A DNA stretch of 64,000 nucleotides from Monoplex corrugatus (Eukaryota > Mollusca > Gastropoda > Littorinimorpha > Ranellidae). Position numbers and translations under genes: made by a program. Location: assembly GCA_030674185.1 (NCBI GenBank), contig CM060312.1, forward strand, positions 26,029,300 through 26,093,299. Reading direction: 5' to 3'. Positions 57,501-64,000 of the stretch are shown piece by piece. Numbering within the stretch: position 1 is the first letter of the stretch; the number at the start of each line of letters is the position of its first letter. The notes under the pieces were generated by a model. It saw only the letters and a program-made list of their open reading frames with translations. It was not told where the DNA came from and searched no databases.

Positions 57501-60500
57501 TGGTGTTTGTGAAGTCAACATGTTGGGTGTTGTGCAGGTATACCATGACAGCGATGAAGGAAAGAAGTTCATGCAGTTTTACGCTGTACACAGTTGGCCC
57601 CATGTGGCCATTCTTGACCCCGTCACAGGTACCTGTAACAATATTTATTGTTCACATCTTGAATCCAAATGACTGCCAGGATTCAGGCAAATATATACCA
57701 GAAAATGAATATGAAAATAGAATGAGAACGTGTATTTAATTGACAAAACAAGACAGGCACACATTTTCAGTCATCCGGCCTTTGTCAAGCATACACAAGA
57801 CAAAAAGACACACGACCGGTGTAGAATGTCAAGTGGTTAAACATGAACTTCCAGTCAGAAGGTCCTGGGTTCAATCATACCTGGTTATTTCCTCTTGGTG
57901 GATGAAGAATGGAGATTTGTCCAGTCTTCCAGGTCAGCATGTGTGCAGATCTGCCAGTGTCTAAACCCTTCATGTGTATGCACATGTGGAATGTCAGATA
58001 TGCGTGTTAAAGATCCTGCCAGTGTGAAAACATGAAACAAACACTGTGCACACCCATGAGAGGAGTGTGGTTAGCTTACTTGATATCTTGAGTTTTCTGT
58101 GCTCCACTCAGAAGTCCAGTTATGTGTAATGCACAGTGTGTCCAACTGAGTTTGTAGAAGTGCACTATACGAGAATGATTTATTATAAATTTTATCTAGA
58201 TTTAGATCAACGACAACAGATCATAGGATTTCCTTGGTGAGACTGAGAGAAGTGTTTACAAAAAAAACAACCAAACTGATTAGATTAAGGACAAAAGCAA
58301 TAGATAACTCTGCAGATGAGATAAGTCTGATCTGTTACTTATGTCCAGAATTCTTTCAAGAACTCATTGAAATGTTGAGAAGTTATCTGTGTGTTGTTTT
58401 TATCCCAAAGTGTTTAAATGGTTGAAAATATATGCTGTTCTTCATTCTTTAGTTAATAAGATATATGCATTCTCATGCTATTTTCATGTATTTCTGGTAT
58501 ATACATTTACATCTTGATTCAGTTTTGTATCCTATTCTTTTTGTCTCTTGCAGACTCTTCACAATATAATATTCATACATGCCTGTTGTTAGCAGTTGCA
58601 ATAGCTATGCAGAAGCATACATGTACATGCTAAAGTTTTAGAAATACAGTGTTTAGAGTGTTGTTATCCATGAATAGGACCACAGTATATGTAACCATAG
58701 AACCATCTTGGTCATTCTTGAATTTATCTTATCAGTTATACATATCAATCAGTGATCTGAGTACAGAGTTTCTCAGTTCATTGCAACAAGACATACACTT
58801 TTTGCAAATGAAAATTATCAGTGACATAGAGTTAACAACAGTCAGTCATTCAGACACTCAGCTACAGTTTGTGTAAATCTCCGCAGGTGAAAACTTGGCC
58901 ACCTGGGACAAAGTGGAAATTGCCACCTTTGCTGATCTTCGTAAGTATTTGATTGTTTTGTTTATCTGTTTTTGTCTGTGCTATCAGTAATTTTACAGGC
59001 CTCAAGTGAATGTTGATTTTAGAAATAAGGCAGCATGGTCAGTTATGTCAGTGTTGGTTTCTGTATTCTTTCAGTTTTGTCAGTGTTGGTTTCTGTATTC
59101 TTTTAATTATGTCAGTGTTGGTTTCTGTATTCTTTAATTATGTCAGTGTTGGTTTCTGTATTCTTTCAGTGATGGTTTCTGTATTCTTTTAATTATGTCA
59201 GTGTTGGTTTCTGTATTTTTTTAATGGTGTCAGTGTTGGTTTCTGATTCTTTTAATTATGTCAGTGTTGGTTTCTGTATTCTTTTAATTATGTCTGTGTT
59301 GGTATTCTGTATTCTTTTTATTTATTATGTCAGTGTTGGTTTCTGTACTCTTTCAGTGATATCGGTGTTGGTTTCTGTATTCTTTTAATTATGTCAGTTT
59401 GGTTTCTGTATGCTTTTAATTATGTCAGTGTTGGTTTCTGTTTCTTTTAATTATGTCAGTGTTGGTTTCTGTGTTCTTTTAATTATGTCAGTGTTGGTTT
59501 CTGTGTTCTTTTATTATTCTTTTGTATTATTGTCAGTGTTGGTTTCTGTATCTTTTAATTATGTCAGTGTTGGTTTCTGTATTCTTTTAATTATGTCAGT
59601 GTTGGTTTCTGTATTCTTTTAATTATGTCAGTGTTGGTTTCTGTATTCTTTTAATTATGTCAGTGTTGGTTTCTGTTTCTTTTAATTATATCAGTGTTGG
59701 TTTCTGTTCTTTTAATTATGTCATGTGTTTGGTTTCTGTATTCTTTTGATTATGTTCAGTGTTGGTTTCTGTATTCTTTTTAGATTATGTTCAGTGTTGG
59801 TTTCTGTCATTTTCTTTGAATTATGTCAGTGTGGTTTCTGTGTTTCTTCATAATTATGTCAGTGTTGGTTTCTGTATTCTTTTAATTATGTCAGTGTTGG
59901 TTTCTGTATTCTTTTAATTATGTCAGTGTTGGTTTCTGTATTCTTTTAATTATGTCAGTGTTGGTTTCTGTATTCTTTTAATTATGTCAGTGTTGGTTTC
60001 TGTATTCTTTTAATTATGTCAGTTTGGTTTCTTTTAATTATGTCAGTGCTGGTTTCTGTATTCTTTTAATTATGTCAGTTTGGTTTCTGTATTCTTTTAA
60101 TTATGTCAGTGTTGGTTTCTGTATTCTTTTAATTATGTCAGTGTTGGTTTCTGTCTTCTGTCAGTGATATCAGTGTTGGTTTCTGTCTTCTTTCCGAATA
60201 ATAGCATTATTGACAGTCTCCACTGTGCTCTTTGTTTGGAGTAGACCTGTCCGACTTTGTTGATTTTTGTTGTGTCTGTGGTTTTAACTCATGTGTTTAG
60301 TTATTTATTTTGTTTGGTTTGTTTTACTCACATCATTTTTCTTGAGAGGGTAGAAAGAATCATATGGCAGAAATGGATGAGATCGATCAGAAGCAGGTCC
60401 ACATAGGGTGCCTTTCTGTCAGGACATAATGTGTTGGCAACAATGGTGAAAGTTGATAGTGTCTGTTTTTCTATCTGAGCAAAATGTGTGTCTGAACAAA

Positions 60501-62964
60501 GCGGTTGTCAGGGACAAAATCTGTTTTTGTCTGTTTCTTAAGGACATATTGACATAATCTGTGTCTGTTTTTCAAGGACATAATCTGTTTGTGTCAGTTT
60601 TCATTGATCAAACCATGTCTAGTGTGTAGAATATGTTTGTGCCAGTCTCGGATTAAAATGTGTCAAGTATATGACGATGTGTTTTGTCATTTTCTCTGAA
60701 CAGAATGTGTTGGCAAGATTATCCAGAGAAAGGCAAAGCCATGGTATCTTTGGGGGTTTGTCTGTCTAGACAGAGTATGCCTGCAAAGATTTATCAGCTC
60801 TTTATAAATGTTTATGGACTTTTGTCATCTTCGGATAATAGTCACAAATTTGAACGGGTAGTCTTTTTTTTTTTAATGGGGTGGTTCAGAATGTGGAAGT
60901 AGTGGTATATCATTATCTCTGCTGAAAGTTTATCTACTGTTTATAGACAGATTGTTGTCAGATTTGAAGTATATATAATGTGTATGGAGAATTATTTAGC
61001 TTGGGTTATGTACTTTCGTACATGTGGAACCTGTTTGTGATAAGCGTGCAAATGGTTCAGAATAATGATCATATATACGCATGCGTACATGCATACATTG
61101 TTTAGTTTGGGACAGTTGTGTGGATTGACCATTTTCGTGCTTTTTTCCCCACAGTAAAAGACTTTTTGGAAGATCACCCTACTCCAGAAAACCCAGACAG
61201 GCCACCAGCAAAGCGCCAGAAGAGAGTGAGTTTGTATTTGATTCCTTTAGACAGGCTTGATAGCCGAGCTGGTTTGGATATCAAACTTCCATTTGGAAGG
61301 TTTGAGGTTTGACCCTGCTTGGCAGTATGTAATGGTAAAGGGTGGAAACATTTCTGATCTCCCAGGTCAAAATGTCGGCAGATTTGCTGGTGCCTGAACT
61401 TCCTCCTCATACATTCGCATGCAGAACAGCAAATGTATGCATTAAAGATCCTTTAACTCACTCCATGCCACAAGTTTTTCCCCTTGCTTATCCCTGAATA
61501 CCCAGGGTTTGTATAGGTTAGGAAAAAAATCATAACAATTATATATGAGCAGATAGACACTTGAAATTTAGTGGGTGCATGCAATGCATATTAGTGTATA
61601 CTTGAACAAAAAAATAAAGTAATTTACTCATCATCTTGGTGGTAAAAGGGGTATCCAAGTTTTGTCTTTTTTTGCCACTTTCGCATCTATCAGAAATATA
61701 TATTCCAAATGTTCTTTTTCAGCAAAGAAATGTTCTACATCACATTCTAGCACAACTGGAGTCACTGAAGACACAGGAGATATAATGTACTATTGAATCA
61801 CAAGCAGGTGATAGAGAACATGAAATACAAAAAAAAGTGAAAATACAGAAAAAAAGAGTTCACTGTACACAAAACACTGGTGACGTATCACTGGCTGTAG
61901 TCTTTCCTGGAGTGAAAAAGCTCATGGCAAGTGACACTGTGAAAGGATGATCGAGAAGAAAGAAATCTAAATTGTCAGTCCAATCATCAGTAAACACAGC
62001 CCTAAAATCGTCAACTTCTTCGCCGATTTCAGTGTCAGTGTCCGAATCAGACACTTGTTGCTAGGCCCATGTGCTGGCACAGTTTTGTCTGCTTCCTCAC
62101 CACTATCAGCGCCCACTTCACTGTCGGAATCCACGTCAGTCTCCACACTGTAGGAGTCGAAATCCTCATCAGAAGAATCGCTGATGTCTTCTTCGACATC
62201 TGACCCTTCAGTCTGGATCAATTCCAGTGCGTCTTCAACGCTAACTAATAAATCACCAGCCCTACTATGTCGAACACTTCGTCGCGACGCCATCTTGTCG
62301 ATCATGGAGTAGAGCTTACCGACGGTGCTCTTTGTTATCATTGGCTAGTGAGTGACCCACGCATCGCACGCGGTGCAAGTGAATAAAAAGTTGTTAGGGG
62401 ATAACTAAGGAATCATCTCAGTTCTTGAGTTTCGTACCCGATACGTCACTCGGACAGCGCAAATTTTCAAAATCCGAATCCGCATATACGGACCGTGGTC
62501 GCTAACGCTTCGTCGTACAATGTCTGCATATCAGGCCAGTGCCAGCGAGTGAGTTAAGCCGCATCAGTGTTTATTGGCTTATATAGACATGCAAACACCA
62601 AGCATTCACACCTCAAAAATGGAATGTTGATTATCTACCAAAAATGGAATATGCAGATAGTGCAGTGTGTGGAGAGAACAACATGCATATTTAGTGACAT
62701 TGTTAGGTTAGGTAGGCTGTATAATACTTCAGTTTATAATTTTTGTCATGCATAAAAATCCTCAAGATAAATTGTTGAAAATGATTCAGATTTTCTGCTT
62801 ATTCAGTTTATTATTTGCTGTCATATATTAAAATTAAACTTGATAATGTATACATACATACATAATCCATACATACATACATGCATACATAATACATACA
62901 GGCCGCGTGCACACACTACACACACCCCTCACACACAACATACATACATACATACATACATACA

Positions 62965-62995
<31 letters not shown>

Positions 62996-64000
62996 CATAC
63001 ATACATACATACATACATACATACATACATACATACATACATACAATACATACATACATACTTATACAGTACATACATACATACATGCATACATATATTG
63101 TCATTTTCATGAAGCAAAAACACTTGTTAAGAATGAGCCAAACAGCTAAACATTACAAAACAAATAATCAAATAAAAATTACACTAGTACACAAACACGA
63201 CAGGACAAATGTATAAATACAGGGGGGGGACCTAATAACAAGAAATGACCTTACAAAGAAATATGCAACACTCGTTTGCATCATTTAGATATGTGTCATA
63301 GAACAAAAAGACAGACAACTCAGTTAATCAGTACAATCATGTTGATATATCTGGCATTCTTATGCATAACATACAATACATGTTGCAGTAGGTATGAATT
63401 CAGCATACATGGAAATCATGGCATACAATATCAGGTGTGTGAATGAACAAAAAGAAGAAAAACAGTTATTTTATCAGTCCCCAAAACTGTTTTAAACAAC
63501 AAAACATCCATGTCATTTTGAGACTCAGGCATAGTTTTTTATGATTTGCAGATTCAACAGTAAACCTTACTTATCAAGCAGCACTTTGTGTGGAAATCAG
63601 TCATTTATAAATTTATTATATGACATGTTAATCACAGTAGAACTAGAAGCCAAGAAAGATTTCTGTTGTTTAAATAGCTGATCATGTCATAAATCAACCA
63701 AATATATATCACCAGAAAATCTACCTGCATTGAAAGCAGTGTGGTCTTCATTTTTCAAAGAATTTAAAGGGATTCAAATCTGTTTGCTATATGAGCAGAG
63801 TTTATCTTACATACAGCAACATAGAGGATTTGGTCACCAGTTCTTTATCAGGTCTCAGTTTATCTTTTTTGAGAATACAGATAATCAGTACTTCCTTTTG
63901 TGTTGATGGAAGTTTGCCTTTTTCTAAACCGTCATTTAATGACCTTGCCTCCAGGCTGGGTAACTCTCAGCGGATCCGTTAATTTCAGCGGATAAACTCC
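37199..64000 (+). CDS. UBXN7: UBXN7 (UBX domain protein 7), first nine exons, 3' end outside the window
   Basis: Adaptor that links ubiquitinated clients and cullin-RING ligases to p97/VCP. Nine exons (37199-37265, 46725-46950, 47505-47575, 49901-49969, 51465-51571, 53768-53914, 57538-57628, 58887-58940, 61155-61225) join in frame with matching phases to 903 nt, 301 codons. Order as in human UBXN7: UBA-like domain (VLVDQFCAVTG, then LEICHGDLEMAIGMHVD), the APIPQRHEVLVEE linker, RSVFDGFRDFQ, LEDLFRPPIDITFKGSF, then the thioredoxin-like UAS domain (NKWLLVNIQNVQEFACQVLN, HFIFWQVYHDSDEGKKFMQF, HVAILDPVTG). It ends with FLEDHP and a basic PPAKRQKR stretch. The UIM and C-terminal UBX domain are not in the window. 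Introns are large (up to 9.5 kb) and full of transposons. No frameshift in any exon. Confidence 0.93.
37765..38290 (+). mobile_element. LINE 3' end with (GAT)n tail, best-preserved copy
   Basis: The frame MWFLRRMLRVPSAAKRTNET continues through RKIRKRQATFVGHFMRKGEL, GKRLPGRPREKILDGLAEWL and MIANAIWQGT to a stop at 38271-38273, followed by TGATGATGATGATGA. It is the intact version of the C-terminus seen in pieces at 10085, 12295 and 33020. Upstream part has a stop near 37850. It lies in UBXN7 intron 1, sense orientation. Confidence 0.8.
38462..38635. repeat. (CA)n microsatellite with CATA variants
   Basis: About 170 bp, CA with GTACATACA interruptions in the middle. UBXN7 intron 1. Confidence 0.95.
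38680..39303. mobile_element. Non-autonomous DNA transposon (MITE-like) with about 35-bp inverted ends
   Basis: Left end CAATATGTGACTGGTTCTTG then CGAACGGGGTCACAA; right end in inverse CAATATGTGACCTGTTCTCA then CGAATGGGGTCACAA. The ends match at about 30 of 35 positions over 624 bp. No transposase is encoded. A TA may be the duplicated target if the true ends begin at TGTGAC. Superfamily not assigned. Confidence 0.75.
39437..39590. repeat. (CA)n then (CT)n compound microsatellite
   Basis: About 65 bp CA, a short GCACAGT spacer, then about 65 bp CT. UBXN7 intron 1. Confidence 0.95.
39773..40279. mobile_element. hAT-like non-autonomous transposon inserted in a (GT)n tract
   Basis: Ends CAGGGCTGTT and AACAGCCCTG are perfect 10-bp inverted repeats with the CAGGG start common in hAT elements. 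GTGTGTGT flanks both sides, which fits an 8-bp target duplication but is trivial in a GT repeat. The right half is GC-rich and self-complementary (GGGGGCTTCGCCCCC) and carries CCCCTGGACCCC twice. No transposase. Confidence 0.7.
40290..41560. other. UBXN7 intron 1 DNA, nothing recognised
   Basis: AT-rich sequence without readable coding homology or a repeat family I could name. Confidence 0.55.
42498..45034 (+). mobile_element. RTE-like LINE with flanking 14-bp target duplication
   Basis: CTACACAAACAACG occurs at 42484-42497 and again at 45035-45048, so the ends are exact. ORF2 starts inside the endonuclease (ADCDTDHSLVCCKIRLQPKK, 5'-truncated). RT motifs follow: GNDGIPPDLIKH, NYRGISLLSIVGKV, FIDLTKAFDLVSRDG, SGVKQGC and MLFADDAAVVTH (44029-44064, catalytic FADD intact). 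One base is lost after VKQGC near 43867, a TGG became TAG at about 44584, and more frame changes follow. The C-terminus encodes YTCDRCDRDCLSRIGLYSH, a zinc finger. Tail CTACTA. Inserted into the piggyBac element. Confidence 0.9.
45140..45400 (-). pseudogene. piggyBac transposase remnant: N-terminus joined to Cys-rich C-terminus
   Basis: The - strand frame starts near 45390 with EEGSDVELDLFSELDESQDS and SDDESYVPID, the acidic N-terminus usual in piggyBac transposases. After a frame change it reads RKKKQGPTDIQCDRYQKPLC and LKCFRVFH, like the C-terminal Cys-rich domain. The DDD catalytic domain (about 450 residues) is missing, so this is an internal-deletion derivative. Confidence 0.65.
46035..46580 (+). 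mobile_element. tRNA-headed SINE, family 3, copy 2
   Basis: B-box-like GGGGTTCAAAAGCC near 46068, then GTACTGCAGATGTATCTCTC and AGGCCTGG, CAGTCTCAACCTGAATTGGA, and the GTGATGGCCTCAGTTTTGAT block. A 40-bp stretch with GAAACTTTGAAAGTAAGCA is tandemly duplicated at 46271-46330. It ends about 145 bp before UBXN7 exon 2. Confidence 0.65.
46725..46950 (+). CDS. UBXN7: UBXN7 exon 2
   Basis: Acceptor TTGGACTTCAG, donor GTAAGT, 226 nt, phase 1 in, phase 2 out. Encodes the rest of UBA (ADREIGRRLLEICHGDLEMA) and a low-complexity Ser/Pro/Arg linker. Confidence 0.9.
46951..47504. other. UBXN7 intron 2, nothing recognised
   Basis: AT-rich intron; two diverged copies of a segment GCAAACATTYTYATAATAG (near 47262 and 47339) suggest an old local duplication of about 75 bp. 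Confidence 0.5.
47505..47575 (+). CDS. UBXN7: UBXN7 exon 3
   Basis: Acceptor TCTGTGTAG, donor GTAAGT, 71 nt. Encodes NQNGLRAPIPQRHEVLVEEA and PKFG, matching the conserved RAPIPQ segment of vertebrate UBXN7. Confidence 0.9.
48385..49125 (+). mobile_element. LINE 5' end with endonuclease start, distal piece inverted
   Basis: The region 48385-48770 resembles a LINE 5' leader (GTGCCCACGAACCAGATCCC). From 48786 the + frame reads YEIATWSVRTLLQKGKLYNI, LGLGEVRWKGVGMI and SGGNSHERGVGIVLDRDKSK, the first half of an AP endonuclease. The next part of that domain, GYRAVSDRVLLVKLGGRPFD and INIIQVYA, is present but on the - strand (about 49118-49045). The copy is thus 3'-truncated and rearranged. UBXN7 intron 3. 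Confidence 0.7.
49292..49483. mobile_element. TTAA-ended MITE containing a 78-bp loopless palindrome
   Basis: Outer ends TTAACCCTTTCACTCC (49292) and (inverse) TTAACCCTTTGACTCC (ending 49483) bound 192 bp. Inside, 49363-49440 is a palindrome centred on CCTGCAGG (49398-49405) with 39-bp arms and two mismatches; its arm starts TTAACCTTTTGATTCCC, like the outer ends. This looks like one copy nested in another. UBXN7 intron 3. Confidence 0.75.
49625..49740 (+). repeat. Interspersed repeat, family 4, copy 3
   Basis: GACCTTGCCAGTGTATAGGA, TTTTGCACAGGCTCAGGGAG, TCTGCCAGATT, CTGGCAGATTCCC. UBXN7 intron 3, about 160 bp before exon 4. Confidence 0.55.
49901..49969 (+). CDS. UBXN7: UBXN7 exon 4
   Basis: Acceptor TTCTGATAG, donor GTGAGT, 69 nt. 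Encodes VRGRRRTARSVFDGFRDFQA, a highly conserved block. Confidence 0.9.
50490..50935 (+). mobile_element. tRNA-headed SINE, family 3, copy 3
   Basis: B-box-like GTGGATTTCAACCCC at 50521-50540, then GTCTGTATCTCTCAGGCCTT, GGTGAAGCCAGGACATATGA, CTGAAATGAAACCCTGTAGC and the ATGATGATCTTGGTTTCGAT block. UBXN7 intron 4. Confidence 0.65.
50978..51225. repeat. Degenerate minisatellite, about 40-bp unit, six copies
   Basis: ATTTTCATCTTTGAATTTCA followed by a variable GTTGGATGACACAGCCACAG recurs about every 40 bp with 20-30 percent differences between units. UBXN7 intron 4. Confidence 0.75.
51465..51571 (+). CDS. UBXN7: UBXN7 exon 5
   Basis: Acceptor GATTGTTCAG, donor GTAAGT, 107 nt. Encodes KKHTLEDLFRPPIDITFKGS, the entry to the UAS domain. 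Confidence 0.9.
51590..51845 (+). mobile_element. tRNA-headed SINE, family 2
   Basis: Head GGCTGGTTAGTGTAGAGGTA with GGTTTGAGTCTGG in the B-box place; body CCACCCAGCTGTGATTGGGT and ACATGACCCTG; then GAGGAGATGGGCACCACCCC. It begins about 20 bp after UBXN7 exon 5. Confidence 0.65.
51948..52866. mobile_element. Possible non-autonomous element with AATCTCCCTT ends
   Basis: AATCTCCCTT at 51948 is followed at once by its inverse (51967-51976), and the inverse occurs again at 52855-52866 as AAGGGAGATTTT. Between them a - strand frame (52704 down to about 52540) has an acidic N-terminus resembling those of transposases. Neither the ends nor the protein are conclusive. UBXN7 intron 5. Confidence 0.3.
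53480..53690 (+). mobile_element. SINE family 2 fragment
   Basis: CTGATTCAAGTCTGC in the B-box place, CACCCGCCTTTGAACTGAAC, GGGTACTTCACCCTGTTCAG and GCCTGGGAAGGTATAGCAGC. More diverged than the copy at 51590. It lies before UBXN7 exon 6. Confidence 0.55.
53768..53914 (+). CDS. UBXN7: UBXN7 exon 6
   Basis: Acceptor TTTGTACAG, donor GTAGGT, 147 nt, 49 codons, phase 0 both ends. Encodes the UAS core NKWLLVNIQNVQEFACQVLN and RDIWSN. Confidence 0.93.
53930..55620. other. UBXN7 intron 6, first part, no gene seen
   Basis: Contains a short (TG)n at 54448-54470, CGCGCTCGCGCTCGCG at about 55445-55460 and a (CAT)n run at 55519-55550. No coding homology recognised. Confidence 0.5.
55622..55824. mobile_element. 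Small hAT-like MITE
   Basis: Left end CAAGGGTGACACT and inverse of right end CATGGGTGCCACT match at 11 of 13 positions. The first 60 bp share GGCTGGGGTCCAGGGGCCGC, in inverse, with the right half of the element at 39773-40279. Flanks are AT-rich and show no clear target duplication. Confidence 0.5.
56519..56800 (+). mobile_element. tRNA-derived SINE, family 2, best-preserved head
   Basis: GGCCTGTAGTCGAGTGGTTA GAG (A box region) and GGTGGTTCGAATCCG (perfect B box) form an almost tRNA-like head. The body has CCACCCAGCAGTGAATGGGT, ACCTGACTTCGGTCGGGG, GAGAGGGATGGGCTCCGCCT and a 3' block TATGGGACCTTTAAC. The anticodon arm region does not fold as a good tRNA and no acceptor stem pairs, so it is a SINE, not a tRNA gene. 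UBXN7 intron 6. Confidence 0.8.
56960..57537. other. UBXN7 intron 6, last part, nothing recognised
   Basis: No repeat family or ORF with recognisable homology. Confidence 0.5.
57538..57628 (+). CDS. UBXN7: UBXN7 exon 7
   Basis: Acceptor GTTGTGCAG, donor GTACCT, 91 nt. Encodes VYHDSDEGKKFMQFYAVHSW and PHVAILDPVT, UAS strands. Confidence 0.9.
57815..58195 (+). mobile_element. tRNA-derived SINE, family 1, near full length
   Basis: GTCAAGTGGTTAAACATGAA (A-box side), CCTGGGTTCAATC (B box), GTCTTCCAGGTCAGCATGTG, GCAGATCTGCCAGTGTCTAA, GTTAAAGATCCTGCCAGTGT, and a 3' end with GCACTATACGAGAATGATTT. UBXN7 intron 7. Confidence 0.75.
58196..58886. other. UBXN7 intron 7 remainder, nothing recognised
   Basis: AT-rich intronic DNA without identified elements. 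Confidence 0.5.
58887..58940 (+). CDS. UBXN7: UBXN7 exon 8
   Basis: Acceptor ATCTCCGCAG, donor GTAAGT, 54 nt, phase 1 in and out. Encodes ENLATWDKVEIATFADL. A minisatellite begins about 95 bp downstream. Confidence 0.85.
59035..60190. repeat. Minisatellite, about 31-bp unit, about 36 copies
   Basis: The unit TTTTAATTATGTCAGTGTTG followed by GTTTCTGTATTC repeats from just after UBXN7 exon 8 to about 60190. Central units are nearly identical; units at both ends and around 59700-59850 vary by small indels and substitutions. Open frames within it are repeat artefacts. Confidence 0.95.
60200..61154. other. UBXN7 intron 8 remainder, nothing recognised
   Basis: Short diverged repeats with GGACATAATCTGTTTGTGTC at 60420-60660 suggest old tandem duplication; no gene seen. 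Confidence 0.5.
61155..61225 (+). CDS. UBXN7: UBXN7 exon 9
   Basis: Acceptor TTTCCCCACAG, donor GTGAGT, 71 nt, ending in phase 0. Encodes KDFLEDHPTPENPDRPPAKR and QKR, corresponding to the end of the UAS domain and the basic stretch before the UIM. Confidence 0.88.
61245..61452 (+). mobile_element. SINE family 1, interrupted by piggyBac
   Basis: GATAGCCGAGCTGGTTTGGA (A-box side), GAGGTTTGACCCTGC (B box), GATCTCCCAGGTCAAAATGT, GCAGATTTGCTGGTGCCTGA, and TTAAAGATCCT at the TTAA where the following element begins. Starts about 20 bp after UBXN7 exon 9. Confidence 0.7.
61453..62557 (-). mobile_element. piggyBac-like element, deleted, keeping a transposase N-terminus
   Basis: TTAA at both edges (61453-61456, 62554-62557) and inverted ends TTAACTCACTCCATGCCAC / TTAACTCACTCGCTGGCAC. 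On the - strand from 62293 the frame MASRRSVRHSRAGDLLVSVE continues into a long acidic region (SDVEEDISDSSDEDFDSYSV) as in piggyBac transposase N-termini. After a frameshift near 62054 it reads WTDNLDFFLLDHPFTVSLAM and stops at about 61860. The catalytic DDD domain is absent. Confidence 0.65.
62840..63090. repeat. (CATA)n tetranucleotide microsatellite
   Basis: About 150 bp of near-perfect CATA in 62938-63086, with shorter impure runs before. UBXN7 intron 9. Confidence 0.95.
63100..63774. other. UBXN7 intron 9 DNA, nothing recognised
   Basis: AT-rich sequence without identified elements or exons; the UIM and UBX exons are not here. Confidence 0.5.
63775..64000 (-). mobile_element. LINE RT fragment (L1/Tx1-like), cut by the window edge
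   Basis: On the - strand one frame reads FNDGLEKGKLPSTQKEVLII and CILKKDKLRPDKEL, which parallels the start of the RT domain in L1/Tx1 elements (GxLxxTQRxGxIxxIPKxxKxR..xxNWRPI). The NWRPI box itself is degraded. Confidence 0.5.

Noticed and set aside
59010..59622. Hydrophobic frames with repeated SVGFCIL motif resembling membrane segments
   Set aside because: They come from the 31-bp minisatellite; indels break the frame between units.
59035..60190. CRISPR array
   Set aside because: Units are contiguous without unique spacers, in a eukaryotic intron.
62834..63112. Tyr-Ile-His-Thr or Met-Tyr-Val-Cys repeat proteins
   Set aside because: Reading of the CATA microsatellite.

Overview
The window is a piece of a repeat-rich animal nuclear genome: introns with canonical GT/AG borders, animal gene families, long TG/CT microsatellites, and many families of LINEs, tRNA-derived SINEs, DNA transposons and a DIRS-type element. 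The mix (many RTE-like LINE tails, Penelope, DIRS, piggyBac and hAT MITEs, tRNA-headed SINEs) suits a mollusc, probably a gastropod. That assignment is inference; no species-diagnostic sequence is present.

Three host genes are supported. (1) A glycine N-acyltransferase-like gene (GNAT fold) on the + strand, five exons from 8452 to 18446, with introns full of simple repeats and LINE debris. (2) A YOD1/OTU1-like deubiquitinase on the - strand, 31037-32049, in one uninterrupted block that needs three single-base frameshift corrections to read through. (3) The first nine exons of UBXN7 (UBA-UAS-UBX protein) on the + strand, starting at 37199 and running off the right edge; every splice phase fits and the nine exons give about 301 residues, covering UBA and UAS. 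YOD1 and UBXN7 are both cofactors of the p97/VCP segregase in vertebrates and yeast, and here they lie divergently about 5 kb apart.

The rest is mobile or simple-sequence DNA. 1-7.8 kb: LINE fragments, a Penelope-like 3' end, a 5'-truncated mariner and a second decayed LINE. 8-18 kb: the acyltransferase gene with an RNase H-bearing LINE (14.1-17.4 kb, - strand) in its fourth intron. 18.5-31 kb: simple repeats, a SINE, an L2/CR1-like LINE end, an unexplained acidic ORF, a tandem hairpin repeat, and a 2.2-kb deleted DIRS element that keeps both inverted terminal repeats and the internal complementary region. 32-37 kb: LINE and SINE fragments up to the UBXN7 start. 37-64 kb: UBXN7 introns with a piggyBac element split by a LINE (14-bp target duplication), hAT-like and other MITEs, a 78-bp loopless palindrome, three SINE families, a 1.15-kb minisatellite, and a second deleted piggyBac inside a SINE.

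No rRNA gene, functional tRNA gene or CRISPR array was seen. Homology calls come from recognising motifs by eye; no search was run. Boundaries of mobile elements are approximate unless terminal repeats or target duplications are quoted.
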